Of a DNA stretch of 64,000 nucleotides, positions 51,056 through 62,300 are shown piece after piece. How positions within the stretch are numbered: position 1 is the stretch's first letter; every line of letters starts with the position of its first letter. Position numbers and translations under genes: made by a program. Where the stretch lies: positions 1-64,000 of the IMG/VR virus record IMGVR_UViG_3300014720_000003, one strand, 5' to 3'. Source of the stretch: a virus. Under the pieces are notes generated by a model that ran no database searches, was not told where the DNA came from, and saw nothing but the letters and a program-made list of their open reading frames with translations.

Positions 51056-52105
51056 ATGGATCAAAGAACAACTGGAATATATTTGTCTCGTATTCTATCT
51101 GGTTTCTATATATTTGTATGTGGAAACCAGAAATATAAGTTAGTATATCCAGATATTAGCATTAAATATGAAGCTGAATTATATGCTGATCAAGCATACG
51201 AAGAAAATAAATTTAATGATTGGTTAAAAGATGAGGATATTATCTATTCTTTGATTGATATGGGGGTTTGGACACATAATGGTGATGAAAACTTAAAGAG
51301 TCTAGAAAATCAAATAGAAGATAAAAAGGTTGAATTATATAATAATTTTCTTAATCCTAATTCTTTAAAAAGTATACGTAAAACACTATCTAATATTAAA
51401 TTAGCATACAATAGACAATATGAGATTAGGCATTCGCTAGATCATATAACAGCACAAGGATATAGTCAGGTACTTAAACATCAGTATATCTTAATACATA
51501 GTTTATATAATCATAATAATGATTTAATTTTTGATAATATTAACAATGTAGACTATGGACTTCTTACCCGTCTCTCATCCGCTATATCAGAAAATTCTAT
51601 AGATATTCCCACATACAGATCATTAGCAAAAAGTGATGTGTGGAAAAATTATTGGTCAGCAAATAACGATAGATTATTTGATAAACCAACCATTAATTGG
51701 ACAGATGAGCAAAAAACACTAGTTGTTATGAGTAAAATGTATGATGGTGCTTATCAGCATCCAGAATGTCCCCCTGATAATGTAATTGAAGATGATGATA
51801 TGTTCGATGGATGGATGATCTATCAACGACGAGAAAACGATAAAATTAAGAATAAAAATCGTACAGAAAAACTACTTGAAGGTAAAAAATTAGGTAAAGC
51901 TGGAGAGATATTCGTTAAAGCTAATTCTCAAGAAGAAGCATATAATATTTATGGCTTGAACAATGCTAATTCTCGACATATTATTAAAGAAAGAGAAAAT
52001 GCTCTTAAAAGATCAGGAAGTGAAATTAGTGATGCGGATCTTCCGGACGTTCAAAGAAACTTGACAGTACAAAGAAATCAATTACTAGTTAATAGTAGGA
52101 AATAA
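51056..52105 (+). CDS. Tail assembly-associated protein
   Basis: 349 aa, helical, very charged. MGVWTHNGDENLKSLENQI and a C-terminal KLGKAGEIFVKANSQEEAYN. Placement between tail tube and tape measure fits a chaperone-like role, but the family is unknown. Confidence 0.55.
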   Translation: MDQRTTGIYLSRILSGFYIFVCGNQKYKLVYPDISIKYEAELYADQAYEENKFNDWLKDEDIIYSLIDMGVWTHNGDENLKSLENQIEDKKVELYNNFLNPNSLKSIRKTLSNIKLAYNRQYEIRHSLDHITAQGYSQVLKHQYILIHSLYNHNNDLIFDNINNVDYGLLTRLSSAISENSIDIPTYRSLAKSDVWKNYWSANNDRLFDKPTINWTDEQKTLVVMSKMYDGAYQHPECPPDNVIEDDDMFDGWMIYQRRENDKIKNKNRTEKLLEGKKLGKAGEIFVKANSQEEAYNIYGLNNANSRHIIKERENALKRSGSEISDADLPDVQRNLTVQRNQLLVNSRK

Positions 52106-52107
52106 TA

Positions 52108-52404
52108 ATGGATGAAAATGTAAAAAAAATACTCACTAAAAGATTCCAGACCACCATGATCGGCGCATTATTTGAATTTGAAAAAACTTTTGGATACTTG
52201 TGGGGACAATTTAAAACGGAAGATGAAGATCTTACAGAACAAGAAGCTTATTTTCAAGACAAATGGGATCAGGTTAGAAATCAAATCCTAAATAACGGAA
52301 ACGGACAACTGCGTAAAGCACTAGCTGATTTGGAAAAAACAAAAACATCATACAAATATACATATTATTTTAATAATAGGAAAGGCTCAACAGATGAAAA
52401 CTAG
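52108..52404 (+). CDS. Small tail assembly protein
   Basis: 98 aa, helical (RFQTTMIGALFEFEKTFGYL, QDKWDQVRNQILNNGNGQL). Overlaps the next gene by 11 nt in the +1 frame. It could be the first part of a tail-chaperone pair; I see no classic slippery heptamer at the junction. Confidence 0.55.
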   Translation: MDENVKKILTKRFQTTMIGALFEFEKTFGYLWGQFKTEDEDLTEQEAYFQDKWDQVRNQILNNGNGQLRKALADLEKTKTSYKYTYYFNNRKGSTDEN

Positions 52405-53278
52405 AAATTTTAATGTTACCATAGATGGCAAGGATACCTCTTTCTTAATCAGATCTCCATCACTACAAGATCAAAGAGAGGCTACAAAAGTATACAACTT
52501 AAGTTTTAGTGAAGCATTAAAGGCTAAAGCTGTTGTTAGAGCTAAACTAGATGATCTATTAGTTGATCAAGGATTGTGGGATGCTATTAAACAGGCTAAA
52601 TTTACAGAATTACAATCTCAAATTCTAGAGGGTGAAAGAAAATTGGCTAAAGGTGGTATATCACTATCAGAAGCTAAAACTGTGGCTTTAGCCATGAAAA
52701 AACATAGAGAAGAGCTTAGGGATCTGATCGCTGTAAAAACTAATTTAGATACTCATACAGCAGAAGGTCAAGCTGATAATGCCAGATTTAATTATTTAGT
52801 TTCAGCTTGTACGGTGTATAAAGAGAATAATAAACCTTATTTTAATAACTACGAAGATTATACAAATAAGGCATCTGACCCTGTTGCTATAGCAGCAGCT
52901 CAGAATTTGGCTGGTATGTTATATGGCTTAGATAATGATTATGAAGAAAAACTACCAGAAAATAAATTTTTACGCCAGTACAAGTTTGTGGACGATAAAC
53001 TAAGACTGATTAATAAAGAAGGTAAATTAGTTGATACTGATGGTAGATTGGTTGATGAAAATGGTAGATTTATTAATGAAAAGGGTGAGTTTGTTGATAA
53101 AGATGGAAATTTAGTAAATGCAGATGGAGATTATATTGTTGAATTTAAGCCGTTTTTGGACGATGATGGAAAACCCATTATTGTGGAAACATCTTCTGAG
53201 GAAAAAAATGATAACCAATCAACAAAAGATAATCCATCCGAATCAGCTTCGTCATCTTCGGTTGTTAGTCCAGAATAA
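52394..53278 (+). CDS. Tail assembly protein with a tandem heptad-like repeat
   Basis: 294 aa. Helical core, then seven-residue repeats at about residues 205-240 (GKLVDTD, GRLVDEN, GRFINEK, GEFVDKD, GNLVNAD). Ser/Asn-rich tail. Sits directly before the tape measure, where tail chaperones normally lie. The repeats resemble short DxDG loops, which may bind calcium. Confidence 0.6.
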   Translation: MKTRNFNVTIDGKDTSFLIRSPSLQDQREATKVYNLSFSEALKAKAVVRAKLDDLLVDQGLWDAIKQAKFTELQSQILEGERKLAKGGISLSEAKTVALAMKKHREELRDLIAVKTNLDTHTAEGQADNARFNYLVSACTVYKENNKPYFNNYEDYTNKASDPVAIAAAQNLAGMLYGLDNDYEEKLPENKFLRQYKFVDDKLRLINKEGKLVDTDGRLVDENGRFINEKGEFVDKDGNLVNADGDYIVEFKPFLDDDGKPIIVETSSEEKNDNQSTKDNPSESASSSSVVSPE

Positions 53279-53313
53279 TATCGTATCATTACTCCGTTTA
53301 GAAGGAGTGTGAT

Positions 53314-56300
53314 ATGGCTCAAGCTTTTAATCTAACAGCTCAGATCAATTTACAGGGGCCGTCAGCGGCTGCTATTAAGCCAATTGTGGCTGATATTAAA
53401 AGGCAGCTTGGTTCGGCTACTGTAGATGTTAAGATCAAAATACCACCCAAAGCAGCAGCATCCATAGATGTTGTTACTAAAAAATTGCAAGCAATGAATG
53501 GGGTGCTTTCAGAAGCACAACTTAATGCTAACAATCTTAGCTCAGCACTATCTTCATTATCTAGTAGTTTTCAAAATCTTAATTCTAATGCTAGTAAAAC
53601 TCAAAGTTCAGTAGCAAATACTGCTAGCAGTGTAAAAGCAACCTCTAACACTATTAAAGTTGCTAGCTCTAGAATGGAAGAGTTTGGTAAACAATCATCT
53701 TTAGCAGTAAAACGATTTGCTGCATTTAGTCTAGCTGCTGGACCAATATATGCACTTATTAATGCTGTTAATAGTGCGTTTAAAGCATTTATTAGTTTCG
53801 ATAAACAACTAGTAAAGCTTCAACAAGTTACTGGTCAGGGCGCTATCGGTATTAAAGATCTTGAAAAAACAATTACTAATTTATCTATCAATCTTGGTAT
53901 TAGTAGTGAGGGCTTGATCGAGGTCGCTAGTACTCTAGCTCAGGCAGGATTAACAGCTGATGACACAAGAATAGCCCTAGCTGCTCTTGCTAAAACAGAT
54001 TTGGCTCCTTCATTCGACGATATTACCGAAACCACAGAAGGCGCTATTGCTGCTATGAGACAGTTTGGTTTAGAGGCTAGTGATCTTGAGGCAGTATTGG
54101 GTAGTATTAATGCTGTTGCGGCTGCTTTTGCTGTGGAATCTAGAGATATTATTACTGCTATTCAGCGTACTGGTGGTGTTTTTGCTAGTGCTAGTAAAGG
54201 AGTTTCAGAAGGGGCGGATGCTCTTAATGAATTTATTGCTGTGTTTACCAGTGTTCGTGCTACTACTCGTGAAAGCGCTGAAACTATTGCTACTGGTTTG
54301 CGTACTATTTTTACTCGTATTCAACGAGGTAGTACTATTAAGCAACTCAAACAATTTGGTATAGAATTAACTGATTTAGAAGGTAAATTCGTTGGACCAT
54401 ACGAAGCTATTAAAAGATTAAGTGAAGGACTTAAAAGCTTAGATCCTAGAGATTTGAGATTTAGTCAAATAGTAGAAGAGCTTGGTGGTTTTCGACAGAT
54501 TGGTAAAGTTATTCCATTAATTCAGCAATTTGGAGAAGCTCAAAAAGCTTTGGGTGTTGCTCAAAGAGGTCAGGGTAGTTTAACAGAGGCTCAGATCAAA
54601 GCTCAACAAAGTTTAGCAAATCAATTAGCTAGAGTTAGAGAGCAATTTTTAGCTTTGATTAGAGATATTGGTCAAAGTAGCGTATTTCAAGGACTATTTA
54701 AAATAGTAACTTCATTGACTAGTGGTTTCATTAGTTTAGCTGGTGCATTCAAACCCATTCTACCAATTTTGGGTTTGATGGGCGTTGTTAAGGGTGCTAG
54801 TGCTTTGACCCAGTTTGCTAGTGGATTTTTTGGTGGTGTTAGTAAGGGTGGTGGCGCAAAACAAGTTGGTCAAAGCTATGGTGAAAGTATTAGCGGTGCT
54901 AAAGAAAAAGAAAGAACAGAAGCAACATCTAAAGCCGCTGATGCAATAAGATCAAATACAGATGCTATTAAAAGCTTAACTAGTGCTATAGAGAGTTTGG
55001 AATTCTCTATACTAGACATTTATACTGCTCCACCAACCACTAAAAATAGTGGAGGTAAAATATTGGCATTTGCTCGTGGTGGTGTGGTTCCTGGCCAGGG
55101 TAATAGAGATACCGTACCCGCTATGCTTCAACCAGGAGAATTTGTTATACGCAAAAAAGCAGTAGAAACTATTGGTGCCAATAGACTACATAAAATGAAT
55201 AAATACGCTAAAGGAGGACCAGTTAAATTAAAAGAATTAGCAAGAGAAGATAGTTCTATAGAATCAGGATATAATAATAAGATACAATCAAATGATCAAG
55301 TCAGTGCTTCTATCAATAGAAAACAATTTGATTTTGATGCTAATCAAACCTCACCCATTAACTGGAAAACTCTAGCTAAAAGAATTGAAGAAAGATATCA
55401 AGGTGGTGAAAGTTATTTTAAAGCTCAAGGACACGCATTTGAAGAAAGTATAGTTAATCTATTAGGTAGAGAAGCTAAAAGAACAGCTGATATAGCAAAT
55501 TATGGCGCTGACTATCCTATAGATATTATTAGTGGTAATAAAGTTGCAGAAGTAAAATTTACAAAAAAAATTCATGATGATAATACCTATTTAAGTAAAT
55601 TAGTTAGACATCATATTCAACAACAATCTTTAAGTAAATATCCATTTACATCAAAATTTGATCCGGATGTTGGTATTGGTTCTATAGATGTTTTTGAAAT
55701 GGCATCCAATGCTAAGGATCAATTTCAAAAATGGTATAATACAACATGGTCACAAAAGAAAAACATTGGTGGCTTAATTCAAAAATTTGCAGAGGGTTCT
55801 CCTGGTGGAATTAGGTTACCTAGTGGTAAAGGTCGTGGTAGAAAAGGTAAGCTAGGACGTAGAGATAGATTTATTTCTCCAACTGAAGGAGGGCTTCCAG
55901 GAATAGAAAAATATCTAGATTGGGCAAAACAAATATATGCTGAATATGATGCTGATCCATCTTTAGTTAAAGCATCATATATGGGTGTTAGCATGCCACC
56001 AGAAATAGCTTTAGCAGATTATTTATTAGCACAATATGCTTTAGAAACAGGTGGAGCAGGACTGAGGGTTGGCAAAGAGTTTGTTAGGGTTCCAGCAGAT
56101 AAAATTACCGACGAACTTAAAAAAGATTTGATTCCAGATCCAACAGATCCTACTCAAATGGGTTTTTATAAAGATAAAATTGCTAGATTTCTACTCAAAG
56201 AGAAAAAAACTAAGTCATCACAACAATCTACTACCAGAGGATTAAAAAAAACAGAAGGAGCACTAACATTTAGTGCTGCTGGATTACAAAGAGGTCCTAG

Positions 56301-59300
56301 GGCGCCAGCTGGACAAGCTGCCCTAAAATTAGCTGAATATGAGCAAGACCCAGAATATCGTAAAGAAATGGGCTTAGATGCTGCGAAAATACCATTTTTA
56401 CAGCAATTTGAAAAAGCAGCAAAAACTGAACAATTCCTAAGCCCTAAAGCACTTCTTGAGAAATTTCCACAAGCAAAATCTCAATTAGAACAACTACAAT
56501 CATCAATACAAACAGAACTATCCAGAACAACAGACGCAAAAATACAAAAAAGTTTAACTGATCAACTAAGAAAAGTTACAACGGCATTAAGTGATTTTGA
56601 TAATTATATTGGTGGAGCATTACCTAAAAATGCTGGTAGAGCTTCTCATTTTGCCTGGGCAATGAGACAAGCCGTCCCAGGCTCTGCTGAATTTGCCAAT
56701 GGAGGATTAGTACAAAAATTTGTGGACGGAGGAGAACCCGAGCCTATTAGCACACCGCGATCTATAACAGAAATTATTAAGCTTGTTCAAGAGTTGGGTA
56801 CATCTTCAAGAATCAAGTCTCTCATAGGTACTGGAAAAATAATTCAAGAAGCTAGTGCTGTGGGAGTCAGAGGTGTCCTACCCAAACGTATTCTAGATTT
56901 AGATTTTCTCAAATCTGATAAAGTAACACCATTTATACCAACAATTGATAAACTATTAGATCTAGCATTAATAGAAGATGCAAAAGTTAAGAGAGAGGAC
57001 GATTTCAGACTCTCTCCGGAAGAAATAGCATCAGCCAGACCAGTTGGTATAGTTGGATTTAGGTCAAATCTTAAAGATCTGATGCCGTATTATAGAAAAC
57101 GTAAAGGTAAAAATCCGATTAGGGTTTATACAGGAATTTTACAACCAACCGATTATGCTGATGTTGAGCAACTGTGGAGAGAATATTATGAATCACAAAT
57201 GAAAGCAGCAGGAAATATAGCTTCTAGAAGAGGACAATCAGCAATGTCTATTTCTGAAGTAGACCGTAAAACCTTTGGCATTGCTAATGCTCAAGGATAT
57301 GATGTTGAAATGATATTAGCAGCGCTTGGATCCACCGGAGGTAAACGATCATCACAAGATGCTATAGACTTTGCTTCTGGATTAAGCCCATTAGCTGCTG
57401 ATGTTTTTGGAATTCCTGCTGGAATACCCACTCAAGCTAAACTCACTGTTACTAGTGATAGTATAACAGATGCTATTGATGGTATTGTTAAAACTTTCTT
57501 TTTTGGTGGTAAAGTTAATCCTCTAGCTAAAAAATATGGATTAAGTCAAAAAGAATTCGAGCAAGTACAAAAGTTAGCTAGCGCAATGGGATTAGATCAA
57601 GCTGGACTAGAGCAACAAGTTCAAAGAGCCGCTGCTCGTAAACAAAAAGGTAAGGATATTAAATTTGGATTATTAGATACCCAAGCAGAATTAATGGCAT
57701 CAGATACCATACGAACACAAGAGGAGGCTGCTCTACAAGAATTCATGAAAGCTCAAGGATTTGCTGTGGGAGGAGCGGTAAAACTCTATCATGGTACAAC
57801 TACAGGAACAAATGATTCTATTCTTAAAAGTTTTCAAGAGCAGGGCGGCATGTCAGGTATTGCACAAGGCTATGGTCAAGGTGCTGGCCTATTTTTGTAC
57901 ACAGATAGAGACAGAGCAGTTAAACAAGCACAAATGAGAGTATCTGGAGGTGGATTCGGTACTGTTACTAGCGGAGACACCTCTGGTCGTCCAATGGTAG
58001 TTACTTTTTCAGAAATATTAGATCCAAAAAACTTTGATCTAGACTATGAATTAGAAAAGGGTTTAATTATAAAATGGTTAACTAGTAATTATGATCAGAT
58101 TAAGGATAAACTTAATCCCACCAAAGATTTAGGTGGTATAGTCGATATTATAACTGAAAATAGATCTCAAGGTATAATGTCATCTGGTATAGTTACTAAA
58201 ACCGCATCACAAGGACTCAAAGAAATATATGCCGGTTCCCCATCTAATATTACAGAAGGAGCTATTATTAGTCAGATAATCAGTAGGCTTCGAACCGCAG
58301 ACCCAGAATTAGTAGATGCTTTTGAAAGCAAATTATTTGAAAAGCCAATGGGTCTGGTATTAAAATATATTGGTGAGTCAGCTTTACGACCAATAAGTTT
58401 AGAGCCGTTTGCCAAAGGGGGCTCGGCAAAAGATACCGTACCAGCACTCCTAACCCCAGGTGAGTTTGTTATTAACAAACAAGCTGCTCAAAAAATTGGA
58501 TACTCTAAATTAAATAAGATGAATAAGGCGGATAAAATACAAGGATTTAATAAGGGTGGTGCTGTTGGTAATATTCGTAGATTTTTTGAAGGTGGAAAAG
58601 CAGAAAAAGATGTGGAAAGAGCGCAGGGAGAAGTAATAAAAGATGTTAGTCACGCTCTGGAAACTGTGTCTGAAATCATCTCATCACTACCAGCACATAT
58701 ACAGCAAGCTTTGAAGAATACTCAAATAGAAAGTTTAAGACCAGGACAAAGATTATCTTTACAAGGAGGAAGTGGTCCAGAATTTAGAGAAGGCCAGAGA
58801 GGAGTAGCTGTCACCTCAGAGGCTGGTAGTACTGCTATAGGACTAAAAATAGGGAAGGGAATATTGTCTTCTATCAAGGGTCTTTTTGGTATTAAAACAA
58901 AGGATGCTGCTACTACGGAAACTGTGGCTCATGAAACTGGACATTTAGCTGATGCCGCCGTTTCTAGTCAAGCCGGAATGAATACTTTTGCTAGTGAAAC
59001 CAAAGGTACATTTCAATTTGATGTTGTAGAAAAAGTTAAACCAGTAATGGAAAAAGCTTTTTTAAATGCTGGTTATAGCGCAGAATGGATAGCTAAATAT
59101 TTAGCTAGTAATAAAGAATTGTTTGCAGAGTTTTTTGCTAAAGCTAGTCCAGCAGTAAGAAATATTTTAACGTCCACTATTGATAGTGAACAAGGCATGA
59201 AAATGCTAGCAGAAGAGTTAGCAAGAACAGGATCAACATATGCTGGATTACAAGCATCAGATATTGTTCCACAAGTGGGTCCTGGAACACCAATACCACA

Positions 59301-62300
59301 AGTTGGCGCTCCTGGTGGTACTGGTGGTGCTCCTCCTCCTTTACCCCCTAGGGGTGGTGGCGGTCCTCCTCCTTTACCCCCTAGGGGTGGTGGCGGTCCT
59401 CCTCCAGTGCCCCCCGGGTCGTCGTCCTCGTCCTCGTCGTCCCCAGCGCCTCCAGTTGATGGCATAGAGCAACAAAGAACAAGAGCAGAGAGAAGAGCTA
59501 AGCGTAGAAATATATCTTATGAAGATTTTATAGCAGAAAGTGAAGCTGCTGCTTTAAGTGGTGTTGCTAGTGGATCAGCCAGAGCAAAAGAAGATAGATT
59601 TGAAGAATTTTTAGGTGCTGGTTTATCTAATGAACAAGAATATAGAACAATGGCTCGTAGTGGAGATAAATCACAAGAGAAAAAATTAACATCAACACTC
59701 AAACAAGATATAGGAGCGGCTACTGGCTTAGAAGGAGCCGCATTAGACCAAGCAGTTAAAGATGTTATTGATAAGTTAAAAAATACATCTCAATCATTTG
59801 ATACTATCATCGAAAATAACGCCTCTATTATAGAAGCATCAAAAGAAGTTGAATCTGCAAAATCAAGAGCAGCCAAAGAATATGATAAATTAGTAGAAAC
59901 TCTTGGTAAAGAATTAACAGAAGAACAATTTGGTTCTAAAAAAGACTTTACTCGCAAGGCAGCTAGAGCAGAAAACAGAGATATTGTTAGCAGACAGATC
60001 GGGGAAAGATTTGGTAAGGGTGGAGCTGAAATAGCTAAATTTTTCCCCGGCATGGCGAGAAAATTCAATGAAAGTGGTACTGCTAATCGTTTAGCTGAAT
60101 TTGGTAAAATGTTTGAAACTGCTAATGTACAGAAAAAATTAGAGGGTGGATTAACATCCTTATTTAATAAAGTTGGTGGTGGTAAATTATTAGATAAAAT
60201 AGGGTTTGCAGGAGGCACTAAAGGCTTAGCTGGTATTGTAGGTAAACAGTTTGGCGGATTGGTTAATAAATTAGGTGGTCCAGCCACTGCTGCTGGTATG
60301 GCATTAAGTTTAGTTGGAGATAAATTACCAGATTTATATAATAGTTTAGATAGTACTTTTGGTACAAAACTAGGAAAGAGTACCGCTGCTGCTGGGGTGG
60401 CTGGAGCTATAGGAGGAGCCGGTCAAGGATTGGCTACTGGTGCAACTATTGGATCCATTTTTGGTCCTCCGGGAGCGGCCGTAGGTGCTGCTCTAGGAGC
60501 ACTTGTAGGCGCTATTAATGGAGCCAGAGACTCTATAGCAAATAAACGATTAGAAAATACATTAGATGCTCTCAAAACAACATCTGGTGATTTAGAAAAA
60601 GCATTCCAAAAACTAGAAGGTAGTTTTACTAAAGCAGATTTTGATAAAGTTAGCCAAGAATTTGGGAAAAGCTTAAAAGTGACCAGTGATTTAGAAGGCA
60701 TGGCAACAGCCAATACTTCATGGTTTAATCCTTTATCCTATTTACCAGGAGCCACAGGCTCAAAACAAAAAGCTGAAGCTCAAGAAGCACTCAGAGGTAA
60801 AACCCAAGCAGATGTAGCTAATATTGGTAGAATGGCATCAGCACAATATAGAACTATGTCTGATGCTGATTTTAATAAAATATATGAGCAAGGGATCAGG
60901 GGTGGAGAAACAGGTGCTAGTCAAGCTGATATAGCAGCAGCTGCTGAGTCTTCATTTATGGTAGAAGAATACAAAAAACAGGGTAGAGATGCATCAGAGG
61001 CATATTTAACATCTTATAGGGCAGAACAAGCTAGACTAGGTAAAAGTAGTTCTGAGATAGAAAAAGAAATCAGTGGAAATAGAGCCAAAGCTATCGAAGA
61101 AGGTAAAAAACTTGTTGCGGAACAACAGGCACAAATTCTTAAACAAATAGCATTAGCAAGAGCTACTAAAGCAGTACAAATAGCAGCAGAAGCCTTGACA
61201 CAAACTTTCAGAAAAATTAATGCAGCACTACAAAGATTTAGCGATGATATGCAAAATATGGATAATGTATTGCAAACAGAAATAGGAGATTTGACTGGTA
61301 ATGTTAGTATGGGTAAAGTTAACAGAACCCAAGAACAGGTATTAGGTAACATTAGTGGCTATTCCACACAAGAAGTACAAGCAGCTGCTGCAACAGCAGC
61401 AAGATTAGCTGGGGGTGGAGAGGCGGGTAAACGAGTAGAGCAGAGCGCTGTTGCGGCTAAAGTTCTACAAGATGAGTTACCAGATATTTTAAGGAGTACC
61501 GCTTCTGGCGCTGGAGCTGAGGATATAATCTCACGAGTAGAAGATACATTTAGTAAAATGAATATTAGTGGTGACACAGCCAAGCCAATTATTGATGAGT
61601 TAAGAAAGAAATTAGAAAGTGAAGCTGAGAGTGGAACTAGTTTCGCAGAAATTTCTAGTATGGATGCTTTAAGGATAGCAGGAGACTCAGCAGCACAGGG
61701 TTTAGAGACAGCTAAAAATATTCTTAAACAATTTAATGATACTTTACAAAAGAGTATTGATTATATTGATCAACAAAATAATTTAATACAACAAAGTTTA
61801 GATTATCAAAGAAAAGCCAATGATATTAGATTAAATGGTGAGTTACAATTAGCTAGAACTCTAGGTAAAGAATTATCATTAGATCAAATGAATGCGCCAG
61901 AAAATCAAACTATTCGCAGTATGACATCTGGTATTATTCCCGGTGGCACACTTGATCCAAGACAACTAGGTGAAGCTATTAGAAGCAATCAAGCTACTAT
62001 GGCTGCTGATGAAGCTAGATTAGCATCTCTGATGGCTCAAGGACCAGAATCAGGAGAACAAGCTGATATAGATAAATATCTTAGACAAGTTAATGATAGC
62101 ACTGCTAGTTTACAAAAAAATAAATTAGCACAAGCAGAAGCAACTAAAGCATTAAAACTGATGGCTGATAGTGGCCAAGCAGCATCTAATGCTCTAGAAG
62201 TAATGAATCGTAGAGCAGTAGCAACCACAGCTGGTGCTAATATGCTAGAAAAAATACTTACATCTGATCCAGAACAACTATTTGATATGCAGGGTCAATT

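Noticed and set aside
52108-53278. Programmed frameshift between the two tail assembly genes.
   Set aside because: The genes overlap by 11 nt in the right relation but no slippery heptamer or downstream stem is seen; the second gene has its own ATG.
54080-54364. Leucine/Val-rich ORF in the +1 frame inside the tape measure.
   Set aside because: It is a frame shadow of the Ala/Gly/Thr-rich tape measure, with no ribosome site.
59073-59465. Reverse-strand Gly/Pro-rich ORF opposite the Pro-rich repeat.
   Set aside because: Low-complexity mirror of the repeat; every strong signal is on the plus strand.
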